Assembly: GCA_003427395.1 (NCBI GenBank)
Contig: BFEA01000037.1
Location: 2,180,085-2,230,862 of the forward strand
Direction: 5' to 3'
Length of the DNA: 50,778 nucleotides
From: Chara braunii
Taxonomy: Eukaryota; Streptophyta; Charophyceae; Charales; Characeae
Part shown: positions 33,560 through 44,740 of the stretch, in pieces
Layout: every line of letters starts with the position of its first letter
Numbering within the stretch: position 1 is the stretch's first letter
The notes under the pieces: model-generated
What the model was told of the DNA's origin: nothing
The model's input: only the letters and a program-made list of their open reading frames with translations
The model's database searches: none
Made by a program: the position numbers and the translations under genes

Positions 33560-34140
33560 CTAGTAGGGGTAATAAGAGGAGCGAGGTACCGAGAGACCCG
33601 TCTTATTACCTGAATCTGCCTTTGTGGTAATAGGAGGAGCGAGACCCCGTGAGGTCTGCCCTATTACCAACCCACACAAAAGAGGGGTGTAATAAGAGTA
33701 GCAAGGCTCCGAGAAGCCTGCCTTATCGCAATAATTGCACGGACGGTGTGATAAGAGTAGCAAGGCTCCGAGAAGCCTGCCTTATCGCAATAATGGCACG
33801 GACGGTGTGATAAGAGTAGCAAGGCTCCGAGAAGCCTGCCTTATCGCAATAATGGCACGGACGGTGTGATAAGAGTACCAAGGCTCCGAGAAGCCTGCCT
33901 TATTACCCGCCAGCGGTGCTTCAATGCAAACAGCGGTAGGAGGAGCAAGGCACTGAGATGCCTGTCCTATTGTCCAGCCGCATGGATAAAGGAAGTGGTA
34001 GTAAGAGGAGCGAGGCTCCGATAAGCCCGCCTTATTACCATCTGACCTTGATCTAATGCAAGACAGTAAATAGGCGAAGCAAGATCCTTGAGGTCAGACG
34101 CCCAGTGAAGATGAGTAGATCCCGAGTGGTCTACCATACT
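33560..34140 (+). repeat. Hairpin satellite array in the 5' LTR of element B
   Basis: This is the same family as the arrays in element A, in the opposite orientation, as expected from B's strand. Near-identical 59-bp units start at 33748, 33807 and 33866. Diverged units keep perfect stems with other sequences: GGTAATAAG 33568-33576 with CTTATTACC 33602-33610, and GGTAATAGG 33626-33634 with CCTATTACC 33660-33668. Inner stems also differ in pairs: AGGCT/AGCCT, AGACC/GGTCT (33642-33646, 33653-33657) and AGGCA/TGCCT (33949-33953, 33960-33964). The array ends with the same terminal unit type as the one at 19346. Confidence 0.9.
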
Positions 34141-35570
34141 GTTACTAATCTTCTCGATAGACAGGAAACAATGAAAGCCCTGAAAAGAGACCGATCCATT
34201 ACTGACAGACCGCTTCCTGATTCTACTGAGGTGGAGGTAGAAGGAATGTCGCCCCATGTGACATGTCCTGCTATCTTAACCTCTTGATTCATATCTATCT
34301 TATGATTTTATTACAGATGAGTTAATGATATTCTGCCTGTGCATGTCTTAAGTGGGGATCATATGACGAGACAAAAAGTACTGGCGATATTAGTTTATGG
34401 TTTGATGAGAAGTTAGAGAGGCTGCCTAGAGGGAGTTATATCGATGTAGTATTATTCCCAACTAGAATGAAGTTCACTAAATTAAACTTCAGATAGGATC
34501 ATGTCGATAGCAAAGAGATGTAAAGACCGTGTTGACATGTGTGTGATTGCAGATCACCTTTACTTTCAAGGAGATTTATTATGAGTCTATACAAGACTAC
34601 ATGTTGTTGCCTTATACAGGTTGGTTCGCCAACTCAATGCTCACTCACCCCGACACCCACACTTTGCATTGACGTATGCACGAAAAGGCATTTATGATTT
34701 TGGGTCATTGTCTAAAGAGTCTGTGTTTTGATAAAAAAAGGTCATTGAAATGATTGACGTCAGATTTTGGATGAATGACTAAGTCAAAAAGGGAATGTCT
34801 GGCTGAGAGGATCGAAAGTGTAAGTGTAATGTGGGTGAAGTGAATGAATGGTTGACTCTGTTAGAATTGTGAAATGTGATTGACTCTTGTTTGCAGGTCA
34901 GTAAAACGACCAGCCACATGCTATTCACTGCAACCCATTGAGAAACTTATGCTATCCTAGGCCTTGATCCAGATGTTCCATCAGTGCGCGATTGGTTTGA
35001 GTACCCGGCTTTGCGCCTTTCCCCTGATTGTTAGGAAGATTAGGATTATTGTTGAGGCGACAAACCTTATTCATTTCATGTTCATTTCATTTGTACATGT
35101 TTGAAAGGTCAAGGACCTATGTTTTTTCCTTGATGAATTCTGACTATTTATGTGAGAGTGTAAAATGTATATGACATCTCCTTGCCTAATTACTCTGTCA
35201 TATGTATGCATGGTATGGCTAAAGGGTTTTTCACAAAGAGATATGTTGAATGGACTTAGTCACTAGGTAGGGTGGGTATGTATCTTATGCGCAATCCCTG
35301 GTAACTCAAGCATTGAGGGGATTGTGCTTCAGAAAGGAGCTAGGTAATGAGTCATACCTATTGGAACTGTTTATAGGCAAAGCATAGTATGCGTGAACGT
35401 CCATCGGTCGAATCGACCTGAATTGTGAGTCGGTCCGGGAGATCAGCGCCCCGATGCTCGACGCGTATACGAGTCAGTCTTAGGCGTTCAACCGCGCTTA
35501 TGCCTATGCTACGGCGATCGAGCAAACACCCTCGGCTGACTTACCTCTACGAATGCATGTAAAAGCTTTC
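34141..35570. other. LTR B segment between hairpin array and U5, no gene seen
   Basis: The first 200 bp align with the reverse of 19150-19345 in LTR A. The remainder is AT-rich without a supportable frame. Confidence 0.5.
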
Positions 35571-35640
35571 GCACATGGGTTGGTAGCTCAACAAGGATAC
35601 GCCTACCTGAGGGTGGTGACAACCCCTCTTGTAGAGGTAA

Positions 35641-35692
35641 GTTGTACCTCACGGCACCCCAACCTGTCGTGGGGTGTCGTGAGAGGTACAAC
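35641..35692 (+). other. Long U5 hairpin of LTR B
   Basis: GTTGTACCTC-ACGGCACCCC pairs with GGGGTGTCGTGAGAGGTACAAC over about 20 bp with a two-base bulge, around an aacctgtcgt loop. The loop core CCTGTCGTGGGG is shared with LTRs A (17997-18009) and C (43606-43618), whereas the stems differ. Confidence 0.75.
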
Positions 35693-35813
35693 ACGCACGC
35701 ACGGTCGGAGTGGAAACTAGTTCTTTTCAACAACTCTGAAGAAACATCCTGTGTGGCACGACCGTGAGGTTCAATGCTCCCAAGGTGGGTGCGAAACCGC
35801 CGCGCACAACAGG

Positions 35814-35833
35814 TGGCTCCGTTGTCGGGGACC
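35814..35833 (+). other. Primer-binding site of element B (degenerate tRNA-Asp type)
   Basis: Reads TGGCTCCGTTGTCGGGGACC, three differences from the element A site, at the same two-base spacing from the LTR end. Confidence 0.85.
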
Positions 35834-36450
35834 TTCGGTTACGCGTCGAGGTCCTATGTGAACGGACCTCGGTCTGGTTAATTGAAGCTCTAGCAAAACG
35901 ACAAATGAAAGATAAAGTATTACACAAGTTTTATTTAGTTGGTAAGAAACTGCTAAGGACGATTGTCAGTCTAAACCGACTAAGGATATCTCATTGAGAT
36001 AGAACAAGTACAAGTTGAAGTATATAGCCGCCGTATTTTACGAATCTTAGTTTGCCTTCTATCGTTTCCCCAAGATCATAGTTACTCTAGTATTTGTTCA
36101 TGAGGTGGTATGGAAAGTAGCGATCAAGGATTGCATAATAGGATTTGACAAGCCTCATCGGTAGAAATAGTGGAGGAACCAACAGGCACAATGGGATTTG
36201 ACAAGCCTCGTCGGAATACTGCCTGAGAGTTTTCTACTAAAATATCCTCTTCGAATTGTAGCACTTTCTGCCCCTACGATGACCGTGAATACTTCATATT
36301 CCGAAGTCTTTATTTCCTTTAGCTAAGGAGATCACACTACACTATAAAATTTGAGATCCTTCTGTAGGAGTGCACATCTTTATACATAAACATTACCATT
36401 AGAGTCTAAGTCCTTAAGGCACTACTCTAGGTGTTGCATATCATCCAGCC
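35834..36450. other. Leader of element B
   Basis: About 620 bp between the PBS and the Gag ATG. No domain or strong structure noted. Confidence 0.5.
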
Positions 36451-36723
36451 ATGCCACGCGAGGCAGGAACTAGAAGAGGGAGCGGCGGACGGCAGGGGAA
36501 AGCGACAGAGAAAATTATTGATTTGACAAGGGAAAGAGAGGAGCGAGAGGAAGGAAAAGAGGAAGAGGAGAAATGCAAAAGAGTATGATTGCGTCGACAT
36601 CAAGAAGACATGCGCGAACGAATGTCGTCTCCTAAGAAAATGGCCTATTACTCTTATAAGTACGAACAACGTTACGACTCTCCGCCACCACGCTTTGAGC
36701 CGCCTTTAGTACTTATCCAATGA
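36451..36723 (+). pseudogene. gag: Basic N-terminal Gag ORF, element B
   Basis: ATG at 36451. Gly/Arg-rich start (GTRRGSGGRQGK), then KIIDLTRERE and a Glu/Lys run, a TGA at 36586-36588, then in the same frame RRHQEDMRERM, KKMAYYSYKYEQRY and PPPRFEPP to a TGA at 36721-36723. It aligns with 17212-17556 of element A over its whole length. Short and very charged; a matrix-like N-terminus of Gag is the simplest reading, without family support. Confidence 0.6.
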
Positions 36724-37380
36724 CATACCCTTCCCCCTCTTCTTCCATAATGCGTCGACTCGAATACAACAGTTGACCGTCCTTCCCTAATCACCTCGAC
36801 CTGCCCTTCCACCTCCGCCACCTAATGTATCTGATTCCCCCGTGGCCTCCCAGGTCGCACCGATAAATAATAGGCTTTGTATCACCCTGACACTATTCTT
36901 TCTGTGTCAGGTTGAACTATGTAGGCTAATTTCATATCTATTATACAAAGGGATTATCTGACGAATGTTTCGGTCGTTTGGTGAGTAGGGAGATATTCTA
37001 AAAAGAGAGTAATAGAGTCACGATAAGCTTCAGGCCTCTCCCTATCATGCCGAATAACGATGGTTGAGGTAATTGGGGTAGTGAAACGCATTGAAGCTAT
37101 ATAGGGGTAATGACCCTAAATAAGCACTTGACCCCGACGTCAATATTTTCTTTCCTAAACTAAAGTATTGAGTAAATAAGAAGTGGGGAACAAAGCCTAG
37201 CTAAAGTATTGAGAGGAACTCAGAGAATATAGGAAGGAATGAGTAAGGAGGTGTCAGTAAGAATCTCTAATCCAACTTTATTCCTTTAGTAGAAAAATTG
37301 GGGGCCGTATATTAATGATTGTCCCATTTTTGTCTCATGCGTAACAGGTTGAGAGAAGGGGACGCCCAAGTTCAATCAAG
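36724..37380. other. Spacer in element B gag, no frame
   Basis: AT-rich, with stops in all sense frames. Matches the frameless spacer at 16936-17211 in element A by position only. Confidence 0.4.
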
Positions 37381-38106
37381 ATGCCTTACGCGATGCAGGT
37401 TTCCAAGGTCGAGTCACCCGTAAGAAACTGTGCTGGAGTAGAAATGACACTGCCAAAAGGAAGAGGCAGAGCGGACAGTAGCGAGGCATGGTGGGGGAAC
37501 TCGCTGGAAAATAAAGCTTTTACGTGGGTAGAGACGAGCTGGGGTACGGTTGAAGAATGTAGTGTTTTGAGAGTCACGCTATATCTTTCATCTCGTCTCT
37601 GGCATAGTCATGGAATGAACCTCATTCAAGGAGGAGAAGCTTATCTTAGACAGCTTACGGGAATGGCAGAAGCGGCTCCCAATGTTTGGGGCCGAAGAGG
37701 TCAATGACAAAATGCAAAGAAAGTTAGGGAAGAAGTCAAAATGTGACCAACCCAGGACTTTGTCCTTCCTACCTGCCATATTAGAGTCACGCTCAATGAC
37801 TCTATTATCAACGAAGGGTTTAATGGTCAAGCAAGGGTTGAGTTGGCCGCAGAAGCTGCTCTAATGGTACCTAATAAGGGGTATGATTTTTCCACCTCCC
37901 ATTTGATATATTGCTTATACTTGGAGATGGGTCCCGAACTAGCGAAAAAAGATTTTAGGAACGTTTTGTCCATTATAGATGCATATGCCCGAACTTGCTT
38001 TATGGAGGAAAGGTTTGGGTATTGGCAAAAGTTGAAGGAGGAGGTTTGCACGGGGATCTGTGTGGATGGTATTCCCACCATGTTTAGTTTCGTTTATAAA
38101 TTCTAG
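37381..38106 (+). pseudogene. gag: Gag-like accessory domain, first copy, element B
   Basis: The N-part has EMTLPKGRG, WWGNSLENKAFTWVETSWG and RVTLYLSSRLWHSHGMNL. A frameshift near 37690 is followed by VTLNDSIINEGFNGQARVE, YCLYLEMGPELAKKDF, IDAYARTCFMEERFGYW and IPTMFSFVY. It is homologous along its length to the next domain (38388-39240). The sequence is helical and Trp/Tyr-rich. I know no named family for it; the position before capsid argues for a structural Gag role. Confidence 0.65.
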
Positions 38107-38387
38107 ATTGGGACTAGGTGACGGTAAGCAAAACGGAGGAAGAAGAGAGGGGATTTGTATTCTAAGAGTGATAGGATATGGTGCTATGATAATATGAGAA
38201 TATGAGGGGCCATAAGGGGAAGATGAGGAAGTTGAAGGATGGCAATTGTTTGTCTAAGTTGCCAAAGGAAAAAGGAGTAATGAATGGGAGTCCTGAGAAG
38301 GGAAGGATATGATATGAAGAGGGAGGAAACATTAGGATAAAACGGTCATGTCTCTAACAGGGTTAAGAAAATTAGGAGTTATTAACT

Positions 38388-39240
38388 ATGGTAAGAGGAG
38401 ACATGTCGACACTGACCGGACTTACACATAGGTATTGTGTGCACTTTTTGTCTTTTTCTTTGTATCACTCGGGCTACCAAAGGTCGCTCAACATGTCATA
38501 CGCCGATCAGAGATTTGAGGTTGAATTGTCGGTTCGTACTCACCAGGGATTGACGATGTCATTGCCACGGGGTATGAGTGAAAGGGAGGAAGAAATCGCC
38601 ACATGGTGGAGCACCTCCATTGTGCCCGAAGCATTTGTGTGGGTAGAAATTGAGCACACCCCGGAGAGAGAGTATAATAATTCGAGCAACCCGGTATCTT
38701 TCATCACACTTGTGGAGGATGCATGGGGTAGATTTGGTTGTAGGACATAGTCAACCCCTGTCTAGGTATATCCTGATTACGGGGGCAATTCTTGAGGATA
38801 AAATTCGAGAGGCGAGTTGGGGGGAATTTCGACCCATTATATTTTTTGCTTATCCCACCGATTATATAATGACCACTCTTCCAGACTTCATCATTGATGA
38901 GGTCTTCAAAGGACACGCTAAAGTGGAACAAGCAGCCTTGGTTGCCGTAGCCGTACCTCAGGGGGGGTACGGATTTTTCACGCCTCAGACTCTTTATTGC
39001 CTATATTTGGAGATGAGACCAGAGTTGGCTAACAGAGGTTTTGAGGAGATTCTTTCCACGGTAGATGCTTACGTTCGTATCCACTTTATGGAACCAAGAC
39101 AAATTTATTGGGAAAAGCTTAAGGTTGAGGTACAAATCAAGGCATGTATCGACGGTATCCCTATATTGTTCGGAATGGTGTATGACTCCTGCACGGGAGA
39201 CTGGGTATCTGCAGAAGAAATTGGAAGGGTAGGATGGTAG
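38388..39240 (+). pseudogene. gag: Gag-like accessory domain, second copy, element B
   Basis: The best preserved of the four domains. SLPRGMSER, ATWWSTSIVPEAFVWVE, then a frameshift near 38670, RATRYLSSHLWRMHGVDL, FIIDEVFKGHAKVEQAAL, YCLYLEMRPELANRGF, VDAYVRIHFMEPRQIYW, IPILFGMVYD and a TGDWVSAEE end. The final block also matches the end of the second copy in element A (HEDWVPLDE). Two tandem copies in both elements means the duplication predates their split. Confidence 0.7.
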
Positions 39241-39655
39241 AGAAACTAAAATTTATTCAAAGGTAAGGTTAGAACCAATCCCGTTTTTGTCATACAAAAG
39301 AAAGGTCAACTCGATTATTTAAGCGTGGTAGGGGTAGTGATTGGGACATGTGAACTGGAGAAACTAGTGTATGTTAGTCAATGGGTAGGAATAAAGAAGA
39401 GGTCATGGATGATATCTCGGAATGTGAAAAGAGCATAAGGTAAAACTCAAAAAAGAGAAAAATTGAGAAAACTGAAAGTAATCTAAAAACTCATTGTTTT
39501 TTTGTGCGTATATAAAAAACAGATTGACTGAGGACTGTGCGAAGAATGGGAGACGTTAATGGGACAGAAGGACAGCGGTCCATAACTGCAGCCGAGATCG
39601 CACGACTACTGGATAATCGGAATGTCAAAAAATCTCAACTGCCGAGGATAAAAAA
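39241..39655. other. Spacer before capsid, element B
   Basis: About 400 bp without a convincing frame; a short basic stretch ending PRIKKIPFKGER leads into the capsid-like region. Confidence 0.45.
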
Positions 39656-40038
39656 AATTCCCTTCAAAGGAGAACGGGGTCTCAGTGGCTATGGAACATG
39701 TCTTCAACCGACTAACACCAACAAAAAAGTTCGCTCAATTATTTGAGTATGTATGGTGGGAGTTTCGTCCAGAGATCGAGAAGATTGTGGCCGATGCCTA
39801 AAGGAACTGGACTGGTTCCAAGAAAGAGATGCAATGAAAGTATGAATTGGGGGACGGATTGTTAACAATCGACCAACTTCACAACATCGACTGGAATGAT
39901 TTCACTACGATAGGGGCGTTTGCAACAACCTTCGAAAAAATGGCGGAACGAGTTTCGGGATTTTCAAAGGAGATGCAGTGTGTTATTTTTCTGGAAAAAA
40001 ATTCGGGTTATGAGACTATGAAACTAACTCGTGAATAA
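39656..40038 (+). pseudogene. gag: Capsid-like Gag domain, element B
   Basis: FKGER, then after a frameshift near 39680 EHVFNRLTPTKKFAQLFEYVWWEF, then past stops near 39800 and 39840 YELGDGLLTIDQLHNI, FTTIGAFATTFEKMAERV and KEMQCVIFLEK. Same order as 14897-15343 in element A. Too broken to function. Confidence 0.7.
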
Positions 40039-40058
40039 GCGACGGGGGGGGAAACATT

Positions 40059-41207
40059 TTGGGAGATGATAAAAAGAATTTATTGTCTCGGGATTTGGAT
40101 CAGGTATTCCACCATCAGGTAAAGATGGAAAGGAAGAGAAGGAAGGAAGTATGTGTTATCCAAGGAGCAGATTCGGCTCTAGGAGGGGTGTTAAGTAGTG
40201 TAGTAACTCAACTGAAGAAATTAAAGAATAAAGTGGAGTCAGAAAAAGTAATGGCAGTCGGACAAGCGACAAACAAAAGGAGATACGGAGAGGAAGATGA
40301 AGGGAATAAAGAAGGGGAGAAACCTGAGCAGGCAATACAATCTAAGAAAACCCAAAAGCAAAACCAAAATCAGGCATCGAGGAAGCAAGGAGCTGGAAAG
40401 GGGCAAGATTCGCAGCAAGCTGTGATACCAAGTGTTCCAAGAACACCAACCCCTTCATCTCAATTTGGACCTTGGTCGATCGTGGCTCCTATGGGGGTTT
40501 GGCCTTGGCCTGGATACTACCCCGGGAATCAATTACCAGGTTTCAGACAAATAGGGATGTACCCAAACTTACCCCAAATGCAAGAAGTTAGGTTAGGACT
40601 ATCACAAGGCCGAGGAACAGATGACAGTCAATCACAACACGCTCTGCCGCCACAAGATAACCCAGGGAAAAATCAGTTTCAAGGGCAAGGATATGGATAT
40701 GGACATGGTAGAGGGAGAAATGAAGGAAGAAGAAATGGTCAAGGAGGAAGAGGATTTGGAGGAAGACGAAACGGCGAACAAGGAGGAAATTGGGGCAATC
40801 AAGGAGGAACTCAGTCTGGAAACTACAATCAGGTGAGTTTCAATCAGATTGGACAATGATACAATCAAGGTTATGGTTAGGGCTATGGTCAGAGCTATAA
40901 CCAGAACTATGGTGGAGGTTTTGGTATGAGTGATGGACAGTGGAACGGTCAAGGGTCAGGAAGAGGATGTATAGACTACAGTGAGTGCACTTGTACGCAC
41001 TGTCAAATCACGAGTCATACAGTGAAAATATATTATGTTCGAAAGATGGATGAGCAGGACGGATTAATCACATCAATCATATATGGGGATGTATCCGATA
41101 AGCAAGGAAGACGGATTGATCCGAACATCCCCGGAGGAACAAGGAAGGAAGCACTCAGGGTTGCGGGGCTTGGACCCAGTGCCCCAGCCATGTTTCGTAT
41201 ATGGTAG
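40059..41207 (+). pseudogene. gag: Gln/Gly-rich RNA-binding Gag region with degenerate zinc knuckle, element B
   Basis: One frame is open for 266 codons (40059-40859). It has a FHHQVKMERKRRK basic start, a Gln/Lys-rich part, a Pro/Trp-rich part (GVWPWPGYYPGNQ), then an RGG-like Gly/Arg/Asn-rich region. Past stops it continues with GYGQSYNQNYGGG and the knuckle CTHCQITSHTVKI (40992-41030), whose fourth ligand position is Tyr (41031-41033). An APAMFRIW motif follows. RGG and CCHC segments bind nucleic acid in many Gag proteins. Homologous to 13983-14855 of element A. Confidence 0.75.
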
Positions 41208-41447
41208 GAGAAAGAGGATCCGTTTGTTCGAGTGGAAGACATAACCGAGTTAAGTGAACAGTTGGAGGAAGAGTTGAGGATAGATCAAAAGAGAGAAGAA
41301 ACTCATTTGATCGACCTTAAGCCTGAGGAGGAAAAAACGCCTAAGGAATCAACAAAGGAAACAATGAGAAGAATGAAAGATTTAATAGATACGATGGAAA
41401 GATTGAATACGAGGATAACAGGCATATGCGGAGAAGTTAGAGACTGA
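41208..41447 (+). pseudogene. gag: Coiled-coil-like Gag C-terminal segment, element B
   Basis: Charged Glu/Lys-rich segment with a RMKDLIDTMERLNTRI heptad-like stretch and ICGEVRD end, matching element A at 13473-13856. The frame starts after a TAG at 41206. Confidence 0.55.
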
Positions 41448-41579
41448 GAGATGAGGATTCCGCATGTATTCACTATGAGTCAAGGAAAAGAGGATGATGA
41501 GCTGAGAGTACCTAACCCCAGAGCTATGAACCAGCTCAGGCTCCTTTGTCACCTCTGGGTGAAGCTTCTATTTATATAG

Positions 41580-42446
41580 AAGAAGATGAGGAAGATCAAG
41601 ATGAATTACCCAGGGGAGAAGAGGACAAATGCGCTGAACAGAGAGCCAAGAAACATAAGCAGGATATTAAGGAAGGAAAGGAAAAGACTGAGGAAAAATC
41701 AAAGAAGAAGTAGAGGTACCAGACGTCGATTGAAGAAGAGGTAGATCTGAAAAATTTAGTAAACAAACTTCTTGAGGGACATAACGAGTTGTTGAATCTG
41801 AAGGAGATTTTGGCAACAACACAAAAACTCAGAGAATTAATTAAGGCCAAGTTGGCGCGAAAGAGAGTAGCGACGGTAAGGTTGGGAGATTTAATTCCCA
41901 AGGAGACAAATTGGACAATCGTTGGGAGCAAGATGGACTGGAAGTCTATAGGGACGGGATCCATTGATGTCAATATCAGAGGAAAAAGGTGCCCTGGGAT
42001 GGTAGATACTGGGGCAGAGATGAATATTATGAATTTGAAAACGATTGAAAGACCCGGGTTGAAAATCGATAAGAGAGATTGTGGGTATCTCAATGGGGCC
42101 AGTGAAAAGTCGGGGTTTTGCGTCAAATGTGATTGTGGAAGTAGGACGGGTCAAGGTCCACGCTTGCTTCTACATCATGCCTAACTTAGATCTTCCCACA
42201 TTATTGGGGAGATCATTCTTATCACGATCAGAGACCCTCATCATGAACGAGCATGACGGGACCATGTTCGTGATTCTATGTGACCCTGCATGTGGGAACT
42301 TCGAAGTCATTACCTGTAAAAATACAGGTCCCCACAGTTCAAAAAACCGCCTCGATGTTGGGTCATATACCTTTGAGGAATCTGAGCATAGAAGGAAGGA
42401 ACTAGAATGGGGGTCAGACGAGGAAAATGAGGAAGAAGAGAATTAA
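41580..42446 (+). pseudogene. pol: Retropepsin-like aspartic protease, element B
   Basis: A charged lead-in ends at a TAG near 41713. Then come NLVNKLLEG, ELLNLKEILA and the active site DTGAEMNIM (DTGA 42005-42016). A frameshift near 42110 leads into a second frame with FASNVIVEVGRVKV and LLGRSFL, ending in an acidic tail at 42446. Residues match element A closely through the block HDGTMFVILCDPACGNFEVI. The active-site motif is intact, but the frame is broken. Confidence 0.85.
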
Positions 42447-43270
42447 GGGTTAGCATTGAGTTTGGCTAACATTGACCAAGCAATGTACATGGTCTTCGTG
42501 TATGAGCAGTGGTCCACTTGGATCTATTGACAATGTCATTCAGACTAGGGGGATACAACTATATCTTTGATGCCAGAGACAATCTTACAGGATTTGTTGA
42601 TGGGAAAGTCATCCGGACTAAGGCATGGGCAGTCTTGGCCGAGTGCATCAAGGAATATTACCTCCGATATCCCTTTGTGGTAGAATTCACGATGGACAGA
42701 TGATCGGAATTTACAAGCGGGGAAGTGAAGGAATTGTTTGACGATCTTGGAGTAATCGCCAATTATACAACCAGAGTTCATCCTCAAGCAAATGCACCAG
42801 TGGAAAGGGGGCATAGTACCATCATAAAATTACTAGCCAAATGGACAACTGGGAAGCTGAATCTCTGGCTAAAATTCATGTGAACTGTATTCTTCGTTGA
42901 GAACGTCATTGTCATTTGAAGAATTACTTGACATCAGGGCAAGGCAAGTCATTGTCACCGAAGAGAGGATTAAAAAAGCAGTCGAAAAGGTGACTTACAA
43001 CCGTGGAAAAAACAAAAAAAAATGGAACAGGCTTCCTCGGGTACGAGCTGAACCACTGGAAATCCGGGACGAAGTATTGTTGTATGATTTGTCCCTGGAG
43101 AAGCAATGATCAAGAAAGTTGAACAAGAGATGGTTGAGACCTTACAGAGTAAGGCGTCGGGGAATCATGAGGCCTACGTACTTGAAGAAATGGATGGGAC
43201 GCCAAGGAGGGACTGGATTTCTGGATCCAGGATGAAGAAATTCAAAGTAAGGCAAGATGTGAGTAGATAA
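42447..43270 (+). pseudogene. pol: Integrase core and C-terminus after a large deletion, element B
   Basis: Eighteen residues after the protease tail (LSLANIDQAM...) the sequence jumps into integrase at VHLDLLTM, so linker, RT, RNase H and the integrase zinc domain are gone. The catalytic triad is present: D 42521-42523, D 42695-42697, E 42803-42805, with D-57-D-35-E spacing. There is a TGA two codons after the second D. A second deletion of about 110 bp removes part of the core after FFVEN (near 42910). The C-terminal SLEKQ, RKLNKRW and EMDGTPRRDW-like parts follow to a stop near 43270. Confidence 0.85.
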
Positions 43271-43711
43271 AAAATAGAAAATAAAAAGAAAGATTAATAA
43301 TGGTATTGTAAAAGCTTTGTAATGACTTTTCCTTTGCGAATATTTTGTTGTTCCCTAGCTACTGACTCATCCTTTCACCTGTCACCCTCTTTCCTTTTCT
43401 ATGTGCAGGCGTTGTCGAGCACATCGGCCCCCGTGCGAACGAGGGTCCTCCCGACCACGTCACGCAAGATTTACACAATCAAACAAAAACACGGAGACAA
43501 CTTCGAGACGGCGTGAAATAGTTTCCACGAGCCGCCGAGGCGGTGCGCGGTCGCGTCGTCCCTTCGCCTATCTAGCCGAGTGCGCCAGTTGGTACATCCC
43601 GTGGTCCCCTACGACAGGATAGGTTCCCGCGGGGCATAAGCTTGCTTCTCTAAGGGGCTGTCACCATTCTCAGGGGCGTATCCCTACCGAGCTACTGACC
43701 CACATGCGAAA

Positions 43712-44740
43712 TTTTTTTTACATGCAGTTGCAGAGGTGGGTCAGCCGAGGGCGTTTGCTCGCATGATGTAGTATAGGTATACGTGATTAAACGTCTGTTG
43801 AACATGGACGTCGTCCGTCACTTAGGGCGCCGATCTCCTAAGGATGAAGCGTATGCCGATCGACTACAGCGGTTTCACTCAAGTATAGAAACCAACAACA
43901 ACTTGTCTCTAGTCCCTTGCACATAATTTCCCCATACAAATACAGATATATATGTAATTTATTCAGACGAAATCACAAAAAATAATACACATGAAGTCAC
44001 TCTTTCAGCTCAACAATTATAGCACAATTCTTTAATAGGTTTGGTCTTACGAAAAAGGATCATGCTATCGTACTTTCCTACTCGTCGTCAATATGGTCAA
44101 CACATAAATTTCATTTTTCAAGCCTTTTAAGTTAAAGTCAAACTTTTTCCCAAGTCTGGATTTAGAACAACATTATGCCTACAAAAGCATGTCATGGGTA
44201 GCTTCTGCAAGTAAATACTACTGCTACCATGCAAATCAACAAGTAATCTGGTTCCTGGTCGAAGTTTGAACTCTCGGTTCGACCCCACCTCTGCTATCGT
44301 CTCATTCTTGCTTCTGACATGCGTCTTTACGTATGTGGTTACCCCTCAATGCATAAGCATGATAGTGTCATCATCGGGGTAATCCAGATACTATCCATTT
44401 GGCGGTTCTATCTACTTAATGTGTTTTTATTTTGTGTTTTATGATTATCTCGTGAAGTCATGAGTCATATGACTTCCTCAACAGGACAAGTCAATGCGTA
44501 GGTATTGTCTGAAATCCAAGTTGGATATCAGAAAACGGTGTCTATCCCAAGTAGATCTGCCGTCCTCCGCGCGCCTGAGCCTCCAATGAATCCAATCGTG
44601 GGAGCTCACTGTCATCGAATGTTAGGGTAGCCCTCTGTCCACCTCGCGTGACTTTGATAATTTGAGTGTCATAGAAAGAGGTCATCCGTAAAGGTAACCT
44701 CCAAACTATGACTCGTAGAGGCCGACTAAGTCCAAATAGA
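43712..44740. other. LTR C, segment after the U5 block
   Basis: Similarity to LTR A fades after about 43900. AT-rich, no gene seen. Confidence 0.5.

Larger units (their letters stand above)
28482..35811 (+). repeat. 5' LTR of element B (left part not resolved)
   Basis: The right end is firm: CAACA at 35807-35811, then gg, then the PBS. Homology with LTR A in reverse orientation is clear in U5 (35400-35811), in the hairpin array (33560-34140) and just downstream of it. Further left only the architecture matches: CTTAC motifs next to purine tracts, the SFDF-type motif at 29416-29446 and long microsatellites, all on the strand expected of B. No LTR start (TGT plus terminal hairpin) is found down to 28482, where element A begins, so the rest probably lies beyond A. 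Confidence 0.55.
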
